DNA of 19,318 nucleotides from Planctomycetaceae bacterium. Its GTDB lineage: Bacteria; Planctomycetota; Planctomycetia; Pirellulales; PALSA-1355. The stretch lies in the NCBI GenBank assembly GCA_005773095.1, contig SXHT01000054.1, positions 1 to 19,318 on the forward strand. Reading direction: 5' to 3'. Each line of letters begins with the position of its first letter. The first letter of the stretch is position 1. Shown here piece after piece: positions 6,110-13,945 of the stretch. A program made the translations under genes and the position numbers. Below the pieces are notes generated by a model. It was given only the letters and a program-made list of their open reading frames with translations. It was not told where the DNA came from and ran no database searches.

Positions 6110-7180
6110 GTGCTCAGTGCCAGCGAGTTTCGCGAGATCGTCAGTGACCGCAAAAGCGGGTTTCGAGCCGCATTGTGGCGCGGTCTGTTCGCAACCATTG
6201 AGCCATTCTATTCCGCGGCGGTGCGGTACCGCAATTGGCGGTTCGATACCGGTCGGATTCCTATCGCGCGGATGGAAGTGCCTGTGGTCAGCGTCGGCAA
6301 TCTTACGCTTGGTGGCACCGGCAAGACGCCGATGGTCGAGTGGCTGGCACGTTGGTTCACGGACCGGGGCGTGTGTGTGGCCCTCGTGAGCCGGGGCTAC
6401 GGTGCGGTGGACGGACTTGAGAACGACGAGGCCAAGGAACTGCATCAAAAGCTGCCGTCCGTCCCGCATCTTCTCACTCCCAAGCGTGCCGTTGGGGCGC
6501 GCGAGGCCATCGATCGGTACGGCGCGCAGCTGATCATTCTCGACGACGGATTTCAACACCGCAGCCTGGCCCGCGACTTGGACATTGTTTTAGTGGATGC
6601 GATCGAGCCGTATGGCTTCGGGCATGTCTTTCCTCGCGGCGCGCTGCGCGAGCCGCTGGCCGGTTTCGCAAGAGCCCAGGTGATTGCCCTATCACGTTCG
6701 GATGCCCTTGGCGAAAAAGCGCGGCAGGCGATCCAAGCACGAGTGACTTCGTATAACCGTACCGCCATCTGGTTGGAGCTATCCCATGTGCCGCAGGGCG
6801 TCCGCGGCAGCGGCGGCGACCGCCAGCCGCTCGACCATCTGTACGGCAAGCGGCTGCTAGCATTTTGCGGCATTGGCAACCCGGCGGGATTTCGCCGTGC
6901 CCTTGAACAATGCGGATATGGAGTCGTTGATATTCGTGAGTTTCCCGACCACCACGCCTATTCGCCGGGCGATTTGTCGAAGCTGGATCACTGGGCTGAG
7001 CAGGCGAAGGCGGATACGATCGTTTGCACCCACAAGGACCTGGTCAAGATTGGACAACCCAGGATCGGAGCACGGCCGCTCTGGGCATTGGAGATTAGGC
7101 TCGCGATATCCCGCGGGCAAGCAGACCTCGAATCACAACTGAGCTTGCTAGCATCGCGGGCACTGGGGCAGTCTGGCTAA
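6110..7180 (+). CDS. lpxK: Tetraacyldisaccharide 4'-kinase LpxK (lipid A pathway)
   Basis: LpxK phosphorylates the 4' position of the lipid A disaccharide precursor at the cytoplasmic face of the inner membrane. The protein is 356 aa from GTG 6110; the N-terminal amphipathic stretch GLFATIEPFYSAAVRYRNW matches planctomycete-type LpxK starts. The P-loop SVGNLTLGGTGKTP spans 61-74, and the LDDGFQHRSLARDLDIVLVDA segment is diagnostic of the family. No good ribosome site is seen (AAGGA at 6088-6092 is too far). It is followed by two glycosyltransferases on the same strand, which suggests a lipid A/LPS core run. Presence of LpxK implies a true outer membrane with lipid A. Confidence 0.95.
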   Translation: MLSASEFREIVSDRKSGFRAALWRGLFATIEPFYSAAVRYRNWRFDTGRIPIARMEVPVVSVGNLTLGGTGKTPMVEWLARWFTDRGVCVALVSRGYGAVDGLENDEAKELHQKLPSVPHLLTPKRAVGAREAIDRYGAQLIILDDGFQHRSLARDLDIVLVDAIEPYGFGHVFPRGALREPLAGFARAQVIALSRSDALGEKARQAIQARVTSYNRTAIWLELSHVPQGVRGSGGDRQPLDHLYGKRLLAFCGIGNPAGFRRALEQCGYGVVDIREFPDHHAYSPGDLSKLDHWAEQAKADTIVCTHKDLVKIGQPRIGARPLWALEIRLAISRGQADLESQLSLLASRALGQSG

Positions 7181-7215
7181 ACGTGCTATTGGTCGCGGGG
7201 CCTGGTCCAGCTATC

Positions 7216-7342
7216 GTAACGGACCACGGGCAACGAGAGAGGGGAACAGGCACAATTTCTCGGGAACCACGTTGGACAACCACCCATCAGGACGGCACAC
7301 CTCTCTCGAATTTGCCGGGAAAAAGAGCCAGTCCCCGGTCCG
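7216..7342 (+). repeat. REPIN/MITE-like element, copy B
   Basis: Same family as copy A: GAGGGGAACAGGCACAATTTCTCGG on the left, CCGGGAAAAAGAGCCAGTCCCC on the right, and AACCACGTTGGACAACCACC and CACCTCTCTCGAATT in the middle. Outer arms CGGACC (7220-7225) and GGTCCG (7337-7342) are inverted. The left flank GTAAC..ACC resembles the outer arm of copy C. It fills the gap between lpxK and the next glycosyltransferase; frames starting inside it (for example at 7272) give false N-terminal extensions. Confidence 0.85.
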
Positions 7343-7364
7343 CGTGCATGTCCAGCTACTTTCC

Positions 7365-8171
7365 ATGGCTGAGAAGCTGACCGTTTTGATCCCCTGCAAG
7401 AATGAGCGGGCGAACATTCGTTCGTGCATTGAGAGCGTGCGCGCGGTCGCCGACGAAGTGCTGGTGGCCGATTCCGGCTCGACCGACGGCACCCTGGACG
7501 TCGCGCGGCAGCTTGGCTGCAGGATCCTTGAGCGCGAGTACGTGTGCAGCGCCGACTTCAAGAATTGGGCCATTCCGCAGGCGTCGCATCCGTGGGTGTT
7601 GGTGGTCGATGCCGATGAGCGGATGACGCCGGAGCTGGCGAGCGAGATTCTTAAGGTGCTCTCGTCGCCGAATCCCCAGGACGGTTATCGAATCGCATTC
7701 CGCACATTCTTCCTGGGTCATGAATTGAAGCACGGAGGCTGGAGCACCGGCACGTCGCTTCGGCTGTTCCGCCGCGAGTGCCGTTATCAGGCCGTGTGGG
7801 TCCACGCGGACGTGATTGTGCCCAGCGGCCGTGTGGGCCGGCTGCGTCACAAGTTTCTGCACTACACCTACTGGAGCGTCGAGCAATACTTCGAGAAGCT
7901 CAACCGCTATACCACGCACGCCGCCCGCGACATGCAAACACAGTTTTGCCGTGCCCGGGTGCTGCGCATGGTCACGCATCCGCCGCTCAATTTTCTCAAA
8001 TTCTACCTGCTTCGCGGCGGCTTTCTCGACGGCGTGCCCGGTCTCTTGATGGCCACCCTTTCGGCCTATTACGGCTTCGTGAAGTACGCCAAGCTTTGGG
8101 CCAATGTGCATGGTTATCCCCGGCCGGAGCCCGAAGCAGAGCGCCTGACCGGCGAATCAAGAGCGGCGTAG
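7365..8171 (+). CDS. GT2 glycosyltransferase, WaaE/KdtX-like (LPS core type)
   Basis: 268 aa from ATG 7365; upstream in-frame codons are repeat-derived and were rejected. The GT-A fold begins with LTVLIPCKNERANIRSCIESV, continues with VADSGSTDGT (34-43) and has the metal-binding DxD as VVDADER (Asp82/Asp84). The GWSTGTSLRLFRRE and HYTYWSVEQYFEKLNRYT stretches are typical of the WaaE/KdtX beta-1,4-glucosyltransferase group that adds sugar to the inner core of LPS. The C-terminus (FLKFYLLRGGFLDG, ATLSAYYGFVKYAKLW) is membrane-associating. The place downstream of lpxK supports a lipid A core role. The exact sugar donor and acceptor cannot be told. It ends 5 bp before the next gene. Confidence 0.88.
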   Translation: MAEKLTVLIPCKNERANIRSCIESVRAVADEVLVADSGSTDGTLDVARQLGCRILEREYVCSADFKNWAIPQASHPWVLVVDADERMTPELASEILKVLSSPNPQDGYRIAFRTFFLGHELKHGGWSTGTSLRLFRRECRYQAVWVHADVIVPSGRVGRLRHKFLHYTYWSVEQYFEKLNRYTTHAARDMQTQFCRARVLRMVTHPPLNFLKFYLLRGGFLDGVPGLLMATLSAYYGFVKYAKLWANVHGYPRPEPEAERLTGESRAA

Positions 8172-8176
8172 ATGCC

Positions 8177-9019
8177 ATGCCCATCGAAGCCGCCCTGATC
8201 GTTGTGACATACCAGCGGCCGCGCCACTTGCGGCTGGTGCTGGAATCGATTGCGGCGCAAGGGGGGATCGACGGGCAGCTTGAACTGTGCGTGACGGACG
8301 ATGGCTCGACCGACGAGACTTTCCAAGTCGTGGAAGAGTTTCGCCGGCTGGCGAGATTTCCCGTGAGCTTTGTCACGCATCCGCATCTGACGTTTCAAGC
8401 AGCACGTTGTCGCAACGACGGGGTTCGAGCCACGTCGGCTCCTTACTTGCTGTTTCTGGATGGCGATTGCATCCTGCCGGACGATCATATCGCGATTCAT
8501 TTGCGCTGCCGCAAGCGGGGCGTCGCGATGGTTGGCGATGCTGCCCGGGTCGATCAAGCCACGTCGGAGCAGGTCACCTCGGAGACCATCCGCCGCGGTG
8601 AATTCATGCATCTGTTGACCTCGAGCGAACGACGTCGCCTGCGAAAGACCGAGCTCCGATTCCGCCTCTACAATTTCATTCGCCATCCCACAAAACCCTA
8701 CAAGTTGCGCAGCGGTAATTTCGGCGTTTGGCGTGAGGATTTCGAGCGCGTGAATGGTTTCGACGAGAATTTTCAGGGCTGGGGGGGCGAAGACGACGAT
8801 CTTGGCCGCCGCCTGCGCCTCGCGGGCGTGCGGCTGCAGGCAATCGTCCGATCGACCCATTCGTATCACCTCTGGCATCCGCGCGACGTAACGGCCCCGG
8901 AAAAGGTCAAGCTCGCCGCCAACACAGAATATCTTTGGCGAAAAGACGCTCCCGCGCGATGCCTCAATGGGCTGTTCAAGCCAAGCCTCACGCCGGCACA
9001 AACTCGCGATACACCCTGA
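8177..9019 (+). CDS. GT2/GT7C-type glycosyltransferase
   Basis: 280 aa from ATG 8177, five bases after the previous stop, so probably translated from the same message. The nucleotide-sugar half has IVVTYQRPRHL, CVTDDGSTDET and FLDGDCILP (DxD at 95-97). The acceptor half has GGEDDDLGRRL within residues 203-213, the galactosyltransferase C-terminal (Glyco_transf_7C) motif, and SYHLWHP (229-235) that helps bind metal. Such enzymes add hexoses or hexosamines to surface polysaccharide or glycolipid; the substrate is unknown. The 3' end overlaps the convergent GT4 gene by 32 bp (8988-9019). Confidence 0.88.
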   Translation: MPIEAALIVVTYQRPRHLRLVLESIAAQGGIDGQLELCVTDDGSTDETFQVVEEFRRLARFPVSFVTHPHLTFQAARCRNDGVRATSAPYLLFLDGDCILPDDHIAIHLRCRKRGVAMVGDAARVDQATSEQVTSETIRRGEFMHLLTSSERRRLRKTELRFRLYNFIRHPTKPYKLRSGNFGVWREDFERVNGFDENFQGWGGEDDDLGRRLRLAGVRLQAIVRSTHSYHLWHPRDVTAPEKVKLAANTEYLWRKDAPARCLNGLFKPSLTPAQTRDTP

Positions 9020-10085
9020 GCGTGCCTTCGACCATCTGCTCGTCCGTGAAGAACCGTAGTGCCCTTGCCTCCGCGCGATCGACCATCGACCGTAACGCAT
9101 TCCGGTCCGCGAGCGCTGCCAGAATCGCGGCGGCCAGCGCCGGCGGGTCTTTCGGCGGAACGAGCACGGCCACTGCACCGTCGCCGTCTCGCCTGCCAAC
9201 CAGGTCGGGAATGCCCCCCGCTGTGGTCGTGATGATCGGCGTGCGGGCAATCATCACGTCGATCAGCGTCGAACAAAGACCTTCCATATGGGAGGGGAGG
9301 ACAAAGAGATCGGCCGCCTTGAGTAAGTCGGGAACGTCATCGCGATAACCGAGAAAATCGATGGAACTCTTCGCACACCACAGATCTCGATGCGCTTCCA
9401 ATCCAGGACGCAGCTCACCGTCGCCCGCCAATATAAGTCGCACCTTGTCGCCGAGTACGTCGACCACAGATCGCATGGCCTCAATCAGAAAGCGATGCCC
9501 CTTGTGATCGGTCAGCGTGGCGACTGTCAGCAACAATGCGGCATCGTCAGGGATGTCAACGGATTTCCGACCCCGCTGCCGGTTCCCCGACCTTGTTCGA
9601 CGCGGATCGACGCCGTCATGAACGACGCGAATTTTCTCGTTGGGGACTCCGCTGGCGCGACAGACTCCGGCCACGGCGCTGGAAACCGCGATCACGCAAT
9701 CGACCAGGCGCCGATAGCGCCATCCCGAGCGAATGGAAAAGTCGACTCGACGGGCCACGATTCGAGCGGGGATGCCTAAGCCATGAGCCGCCAGACCTCC
9801 GCCGCCGAGCGCATGCGGGTCGTGAAAGTGAACCACGTCCGGCCGCAGCGACTTCCATGCGCTCCGCATCTGCCAGATGGCCCGCAATCCGCGACCGCTG
9901 CCGGCGAGGGGATGCACTTGAAAACCATCAGTCTGCATCCGCTGGGCAAACTTGCCGTCGTGCCTGGCGAAGACAAGGTTGCGATGGCCACATTTTCGCA
10001 AGCCTTCGCAAAGCAGCCGGGCTTGCTCTTCGCCGCCATGCCAGCCGCGCTGCGTCGAGACGTGAGCAATCGTAAGCGCGGACAC
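8988..10085 (-). CDS. GT4 glycosyltransferase
   Basis: 365 aa from GTG 10085, where the protein begins VSALTIAHVSTQRGWHGGEEQ, a typical GT4 N-terminus with the GG loop; a frame extension to 10178 was rejected because it overlaps the BON gene. The GT-B fold shows DVVHFHDPHA, VDCVIAVSSAV, KIRVVHDGVD, LLTVATLTDHKGHRFLIEA and FLGYRDDVPDLLKAADLFVLPS. The donor motif is EGLCSTLID, where the second acid of the usual EX7E is Asp rather than Glu, a conservative change. It uses a nucleotide sugar to extend a surface glycan; the specificity is unknown. Its start is 4 nt after the BON gene stop, so the two are likely co-transcribed and perhaps translationally coupled. Confidence 0.9.
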   Translation of the reverse strand: MSALTIAHVSTQRGWHGGEEQARLLCEGLRKCGHRNLVFARHDGKFAQRMQTDGFQVHPLAGSGRGLRAIWQMRSAWKSLRPDVVHFHDPHALGGGGLAAHGLGIPARIVARRVDFSIRSGWRYRRLVDCVIAVSSAVAGVCRASGVPNEKIRVVHDGVDPRRTRSGNRQRGRKSVDIPDDAALLLTVATLTDHKGHRFLIEAMRSVVDVLGDKVRLILAGDGELRPGLEAHRDLWCAKSSIDFLGYRDDVPDLLKAADLFVLPSHMEGLCSTLIDVMIARTPIITTTAGGIPDLVGRRDGDGAVAVLVPPKDPPALAAAILAALADRNALRSMVDRAEARALRFFTDEQMVEGTLRVYREFVPA

Positions 10086-10089
10086 CCTG

Positions 10090-10329
10090 TTAGCCTGGTG
10101 CGGTGGCGCTGTCGCGCACCGAGACCGAATTGACCACTTCGGTGCCTTCGGCGACGGCCCGCACCACTTCCTGGGCAAGTTGCTTGTGGTAGTAGCTCGA
10201 TACGAATCCGGAAATCAACAACTGGTGTCCGCGTTGATCAACCCGTAAATCGCGCAGCGCGAACACGGGACTGGCGCTTAGGGCATTTTGGGCCCGTGGT
10301 TGAACTTTTTGGGCCGCGACGCTCACCAT
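10090..10329 (-). CDS. Small BON-domain protein
   Basis: 79 aa with a single BON (OsmY/nodulation) domain at about residues 20-75: ALSASPVFALRDLRVDQRGHQLLISGFVSSYYHKQLAQEVV and GTEVVNSVSV. BON domains bind membranes or phospholipid and are usually periplasmic in OsmY, but this one has no signal peptide and so should be cytoplasmic. The ATG at 10329 has AAGGAGG 9 nt upstream (10339-10345). A good promoter lies at 10443-10472. The gene is directly upstream of the GT4 gene (4-nt gap). Its function is not known; a membrane-contact role for the glycosyltransferase is speculation. Confidence 0.85.
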   Translation of the reverse strand: MVSVAAQKVQPRAQNALSASPVFALRDLRVDQRGHQLLISGFVSSYYHKQLAQEVVRAVAEGTEVVNSVSVRDSATAPG

Positions 10330-10442
10330 AATGCATCCCCTCCTTGGAAAGCCTACCGGCGTTATATGGGTTCACGGGGTCCGAGTGGCGATGGGAATGC
10401 GCTTGCGCTCGTATGCTCCGCATGCCGGCGACTTCTTATCTG

Positions 10443-10472
10443 AATGTAACCTTAGCCCCAACGGAGTGTCAA
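10443..10472 (-). promoter_or_regulatory. Promoter of the BON-GT4 unit
   Basis: On the minus strand TTGACA (10467-10472), an 18-bp spacer and TACATT (10443-10448) fit a housekeeping promoter. It leaves a leader of about 105 nt before the BON ATG. Confidence 0.65.
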
Positions 10473-10493
10473 GCCGAGGGGCAATCCGCGCAG

Positions 10494-10746
10494 GGCCGAT
10501 GAGTGTTTGACCTTCAGCACCGGTAGGGCCGGCTGTGCCGGCCGTCGGCCCCGCATCGCGATATCACTACAGCACCGGTAGGGCGGGCTGTGCCGGCCGT
10601 CGGCCCCGCATCGCGATATCACTACAGCACCGGTAGGGCGGGCTGTGCCGGCCGTCGGCCCCGCATCGCGATGTCACTTCAGCACCGGCCGGCACAGCCG
10701 GCCCTACTTCATCACAGCCGGCCCTAAGGCGGATAACGGATCGGCA
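10494..10746. repeat. Palindromic repeat cluster 2 with three 55-bp tandem units
   Basis: A 55-bp unit starting CAGCACCGGTAGGGC is repeated in tandem at 10515, 10570 and 10625. Unit 1 keeps the palindrome TAGGGCCGGC-TGT-GCCGGCC; in units 2 and 3 one C to G change breaks it. A reversed copy (GGCCGGCACAGCCGGCCCTAC type, in pieces) follows at 10687-10726. The edges GGCCGATGAGTGTTT (10494-10508) and GCGGATAACGGATCGGC (to 10745) closely match the edges of cluster 1. It occupies the space between the BON promoter and the 3' end of cysC. No spacers or cas genes: not CRISPR. Confidence 0.85.
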
Positions 10747-10837
10747 TTGCCGGCGAGCCGAGCCGAATCGGGGTACGCGCGAGTTTTCCACCCCACCCGG
10801 TTTCGGCCCAAAAGACGCACCTTGCGGCACCGGCATG

Positions 10838-11491
10838 CTAGCTGATCTTCCCCATTTTCTTCAGCCAGGCGATCACTTCGTCGGCCAGCGCCTCGGCATC
10901 CTTGGCGCCCGCATCGAGCCGCAGCTCGGCCTTCAGCGGAGCTTCGTACGGATCATCGATGCCGGTGAAGCCTTTGATCTCCCCGGCGCGGGCCTTCTTA
11001 TAGAGCCCCTTGGGGTCTCGGGCTTCACAGACTTCGATTGGGGCATCGACAAAAATTTCGACGAAGTCTCCGTCCCTCATGGTGGCGCGCACGGCATCGC
11101 GATCGCGGCGGTAGGGGCTAATGAAGGCGGTCAGCGTCACCAGTCCGGCTTCGCAAAACAGCTTGGCAACGGCTCCGATGCGACGAATGTTTTCCTCGCG
11201 GTCCTGCGCGGAAAAACCCAAGCCAAATCGCTTGGAAAATTCCTCGCCATGTTTTTCCTTGAGCATGCCGGGCCCGGCGTTGAGACCCATCCGCACGTTG
11301 TCGCCGTCGAGCACGAAACTGTGAAGCCCCATCTTGTGCAGTTTGTGATCGACGAGGTTCGCGACCGTGCTTTTGCCACATGCGCTCAGCCCGGTAAACC
11401 AAATCACACAACCTTTGTGTTTATTGAGTTGTTCGCGCTCTTCGCGGCTGACCGAGTGTTCGTGCCAGTGAACGTTGGTGTCGTGGGCCAT
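10838..11491 (-). CDS. cysC: Adenylyl-sulfate kinase CysC
   Basis: CysC phosphorylates APS at the 3' position to give PAPS, the sulfate donor for reduction and for sulfation of glycans. The protein is 217 aa, with P-loop GLSACGKST (34-42), DGDNVR, the ENIRRIGAVAKLF helix, FISPYRRDR and DPKGLYKKARAGEIKGFTGIDDPYE. A stretch of about 14 extra residues (AGPGMLKEKHGEEFSKRFG) lies between GLN and LGFS, where the enterobacterial enzyme has only a few. ATG 11491 has a GGAG ribosome site 7 nt upstream. No cysD/N or sulfotransferase is adjacent, so whether PAPS goes to assimilation or sulfation cannot be told. Confidence 0.95.
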   Translation of the reverse strand: MAHDTNVHWHEHSVSREEREQLNKHKGCVIWFTGLSACGKSTVANLVDHKLHKMGLHSFVLDGDNVRMGLNAGPGMLKEKHGEEFSKRFGLGFSAQDREENIRRIGAVAKLFCEAGLVTLTAFISPYRRDRDAVRATMRDGDFVEIFVDAPIEVCEARDPKGLYKKARAGEIKGFTGIDDPYEAPLKAELRLDAGAKDAEALADEVIAWLKKMGKIS

Positions 11492-11594
11492 CTGTTTTCT
11501 CCGGCGCAGGTAAATCGTTGGAATCGTGTTTAGCCCACCATGATAATCGCGGCACCGATGGCCGCAAAGGGCAATTGCTCAAATGCCGGAAAAC

Positions 11595-13058
11595 CTACCT
11601 ACCGATCAAGGGGCTCATCGGCAGCGGAGTCGCCGCGGTGGGCGGCCTGGCGATCACGGTTTCGCGGTTGGCCTGCAGGCTGTCGGTCAACAGCAGGCCG
11701 TCGATGGTGATACTGGTTTCCCACAGCTCTCGCAGGGCGTCGAGGTACGCTAAATTCGTGCGGACGTATGTGCGCTGCGTGGTCAGTAACGCCAAGTAAC
11801 TCAACTCCCCCTGGCGGTATCCCGAGGTTACCAGCTCGAGCGCCTCGCGGGCGTTCGGCATGATCTTGCCGCGATACTGTTGGGATTGGTTCCGGGCGTT
11901 CAGGTATCGTTCGAAGGCCGAGGCCAGCCGTGCGGTCAGCTCCAGTTCTCTGCGGGCCACTTCGGCGCGGGCTGCCCGAAGGTCAGCTTCGGCGCGGCGG
12001 ATGTTGCCTTGGTTTCTGTTGAAGAGCGGGGTTGGCAACACAAGAACCGCGTTGGTGAGGGTCCGATGAGCCGCAAGGTCGTACTGCGGACCGGCCTGAA
12101 TGGTGACGTTGGGAATGGGTTCGACGCGGGCCCGCCGGAGCGAGCAGACCGCGCGCTCGACCCCCAAACGAGTGGCGGCCAATTCGGGACTTTCCACCAG
12201 AATGCGGCCGATTGATTCTTCCCAGGAAAATTTCGGCATGTTGCCCAGCACGTCTCCCTGGAGTCGCGTCTCGACCATGCCGGGCACGCCGATGAGCGCC
12301 GCGATGCTGCGCCATTCGGCCTGGAAGCGATTCTGCGAGTTGGCCAGGGCCAGTTGAGCTTCATTAACTTCGACGCGGGCCTGCAACACGTCAATGCGAC
12401 TGACTTCCTTGGCTTCGAGCAGATCTTCGGCCGCTTGCAGGGCACGGTCACCGACATCGACCAGGTCGCGCGTAATATCAAGTTGATGCTGCGCCACCAG
12501 TGCTGCGTAGAAATGAATCCGGACGTCGTTGAGCAGACGCAACTTTTGGGCGGCGAAATCTCGTTGGGCGATTTCAATGTCTCGGGCCGCGATCGCGCGG
12601 TTCAGCGGCAGTTTGCCTCCGCGGACGAACTCTTGCTCAATATAACCACCCTGCTTGCCGGCCGTGCTTTGATCGCCAATCTCATTGCCCAGGTAGGCCA
12701 GGTTGGGATTGGGATACAACCCAGATTGCATCCAGGTGCCACGTCCAGCCTCGACGGAAGCGGCAGCCTTCGTCAATGTAGGATTGTTGGTCAATGCAAT
12801 CCGTTCCAGCTCCTCAAGCGTGATGCCACTGGGTTCGTTCGGGCTGCCGTCAGGAAGCGTCTGCAAACGCATGTCCCTCGAAGGTTGCTCAAGCGTTTCG
12901 GGTTGAGTCGGTTCGTCGGCAAATGATTCCTGTTGTTCCTCGAGCGCTCGGATGCTCAGCTCGAAGATCGTGGCACGCACCGGTGGTAATCGCTCGGCCC
13001 GGGCCGCAGGCTGCATTATCACAAGCACGCCAACAGCAATCACAACGTACTTGGGCAT
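11595..13058 (-). CDS. TolC/CzcC-like outer-membrane efflux protein
   Basis: Outer-membrane channel subunit of tripartite efflux. From ATG 13058 it is 487 aa and begins with a signal peptide (MPKYVVIAVGVLVIMQPAARA). A longer frame starting at 13145 adds 29 residues ahead of the signal peptide and is less likely, although neither start has a clear ribosome site. Two OEP repeats are seen: LEELERIALTNNPTLTKAAASVEAGRG ... YPNPNLAYLGNEIG ... EQEFVRGGKLPLNRAIAARDIEIA and the second with NVTIQAGPQYDL, PTPLFNRNQGNIRRAEADL. The PNP and EQ..FVRGGK style is that of metal-efflux CzcC members. The inner-membrane pump and adaptor are not in the window downstream; cysC follows after 103 bp. Confidence 0.9.
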   Translation of the reverse strand: MPKYVVIAVGVLVIMQPAARAERLPPVRATIFELSIRALEEQQESFADEPTQPETLEQPSRDMRLQTLPDGSPNEPSGITLEELERIALTNNPTLTKAAASVEAGRGTWMQSGLYPNPNLAYLGNEIGDQSTAGKQGGYIEQEFVRGGKLPLNRAIAARDIEIAQRDFAAQKLRLLNDVRIHFYAALVAQHQLDITRDLVDVGDRALQAAEDLLEAKEVSRIDVLQARVEVNEAQLALANSQNRFQAEWRSIAALIGVPGMVETRLQGDVLGNMPKFSWEESIGRILVESPELAATRLGVERAVCSLRRARVEPIPNVTIQAGPQYDLAAHRTLTNAVLVLPTPLFNRNQGNIRRAEADLRAARAEVARRELELTARLASAFERYLNARNQSQQYRGKIMPNAREALELVTSGYRQGELSYLALLTTQRTYVRTNLAYLDALRELWETSITIDGLLLTDSLQANRETVIARPPTAATPLPMSPLIGR

Positions 13059-13414
13059 AATCGGGCGGAGGGGCGATGAGCGGTGCCGCGCCAAGGGGGC
13101 AGGAATTCGGCTTCGCGAACAGACCTTGCTTGGGGAGAGGCTCATGTCCCAGAAGGCAAATCCCTGCCTCTTTCAACCGATTCGGCTTTGCCTTGCGTGC
13201 GAATTGATCCTATCTTGGCGATTGGGATGACATCACCGCGCAAATTGATTGCAGTCGCCACCAGGTACATGTTCGCGGAAGCGAGTCGTTCCTGCCAGGT
13301 AAACTTTGCCGATTTCGTAAGGATTTCCACCATCACTATGCCGCGCCTCGTACCCGAGATTCCGTTTCCGCCGTACTCGTATCTGACCGGCCGATTTCCT
13401 TTTGGAGCCGCGGC
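13059..13414. other. Gene-free region upstream of the TolC-like gene
   Basis: This 356-bp stretch lies between the TolC-like start and the end of the pepF remnant. Open frames here (for example 13142-13336 on minus) resemble nothing. No convincing promoter pair was found; the TolC-like gene must start from somewhere here or use the extended start. Confidence 0.5.
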
Positions 13415-13929
13415 TCACAAGCCTTGGAATCGGCGCGATTGATCCGCGATGACCTCCAAACTTCCGCGCCAAAAATCAGGCCGCGTGATGTCGATTCCGA
13501 ACCGCGCCGCCAACCTGTGTTTCAAGAATCGTGACCTGCTCGTCGGGAGATGCGTCTAAGCGCGGCTTCGGCGATCAGTGTTTCACAAAAAATGCTGGCG
13601 GTTTCAGCCAACCCCATCGGCGAGCCGCGTCGCAAAGGTTCCAGCCCGCGCTGGCGGTAATTGTGATAACCGTGCCCGAGCTCATGAGCCAGCGCACGGC
13701 TCTGCTCGAAGCTGCCATCGAAGTTAGCGAGAATGCGACTTTCCTCGACTCCCAGCACTTCCATGCAAAACGCTCCGCCACGCTTGCCGTCGCGCGGCTC
13801 GGCGTCGATCCACTGCTCGTCGAACGCACGGCGGGCGAAGTCGCTCATTTCGGCGTCGAACGCGGCAAACTTGTCAATGATGAACTGTCGGGCCTCGGTC
13901 GTGCCATCGCGGCACTGAGAGTTTCGCAC
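13415..13929 (-). pseudogene. pepF: Remnant of an M3-family oligoendopeptidase F
   Basis: The piece 13929-13558 reads as the middle of an M3 zinc peptidase: FARRAFDEQWIDAEPRDGKRGGAFC, then the zinc site HELGH (13672-13686) and GSPMGLAETASIFCETLIAEAAL. At about 13557 the homology moves one frame and continues as DASPDEQVTILETQ, the expected next segment. Near 13515 it jumps frame again to LAARFGIDITRPDFWRGSLEVIADQ, the normal C-terminus, ending at TGA 13415-13417. About 100 residues between these are deleted. The N-terminal half (some 300-350 residues in intact relatives) is absent, since an in-frame stop sits just before GTG 13929 and the next gene ends 16 bp away. It cannot make an active enzyme. 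Confidence 0.85.
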
Positions 13930-13945
13930 TCAAGATGGCCGCCTC

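Larger units (their letters stand above)
10330..10837. other. Gene-free region between the BON gene and cysC
   Basis: The 508 bp hold the BON ribosome site and promoter and repeat cluster 2. The remaining bases (10747-10837) show nothing recognisable. No intrinsic terminator with a T-run is visible after cysC. Confidence 0.6.

Noticed and set aside
6240..6255. GGTTCGATACC, like a tRNA T-loop
   Set aside because: It lies inside lpxK coding sequence and no acceptor or anticodon stem can be built around it.
5219..6559. Long minus-strand open frame of 446 aa across icd and lpxK
   Set aside because: It runs antisense to two firmly identified genes and resembles no protein; it is a by-product of high GC content.
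10515..10679. Regular 55-bp repeats suggesting a CRISPR array
   Set aside because: The units are directly joined with no unique spacers, and no cas genes are nearby.
11595..13058. Metal-efflux RND operon
   Set aside because: Only the outer-membrane factor is present; no CzcA or CzcB genes adjoin it in the window.
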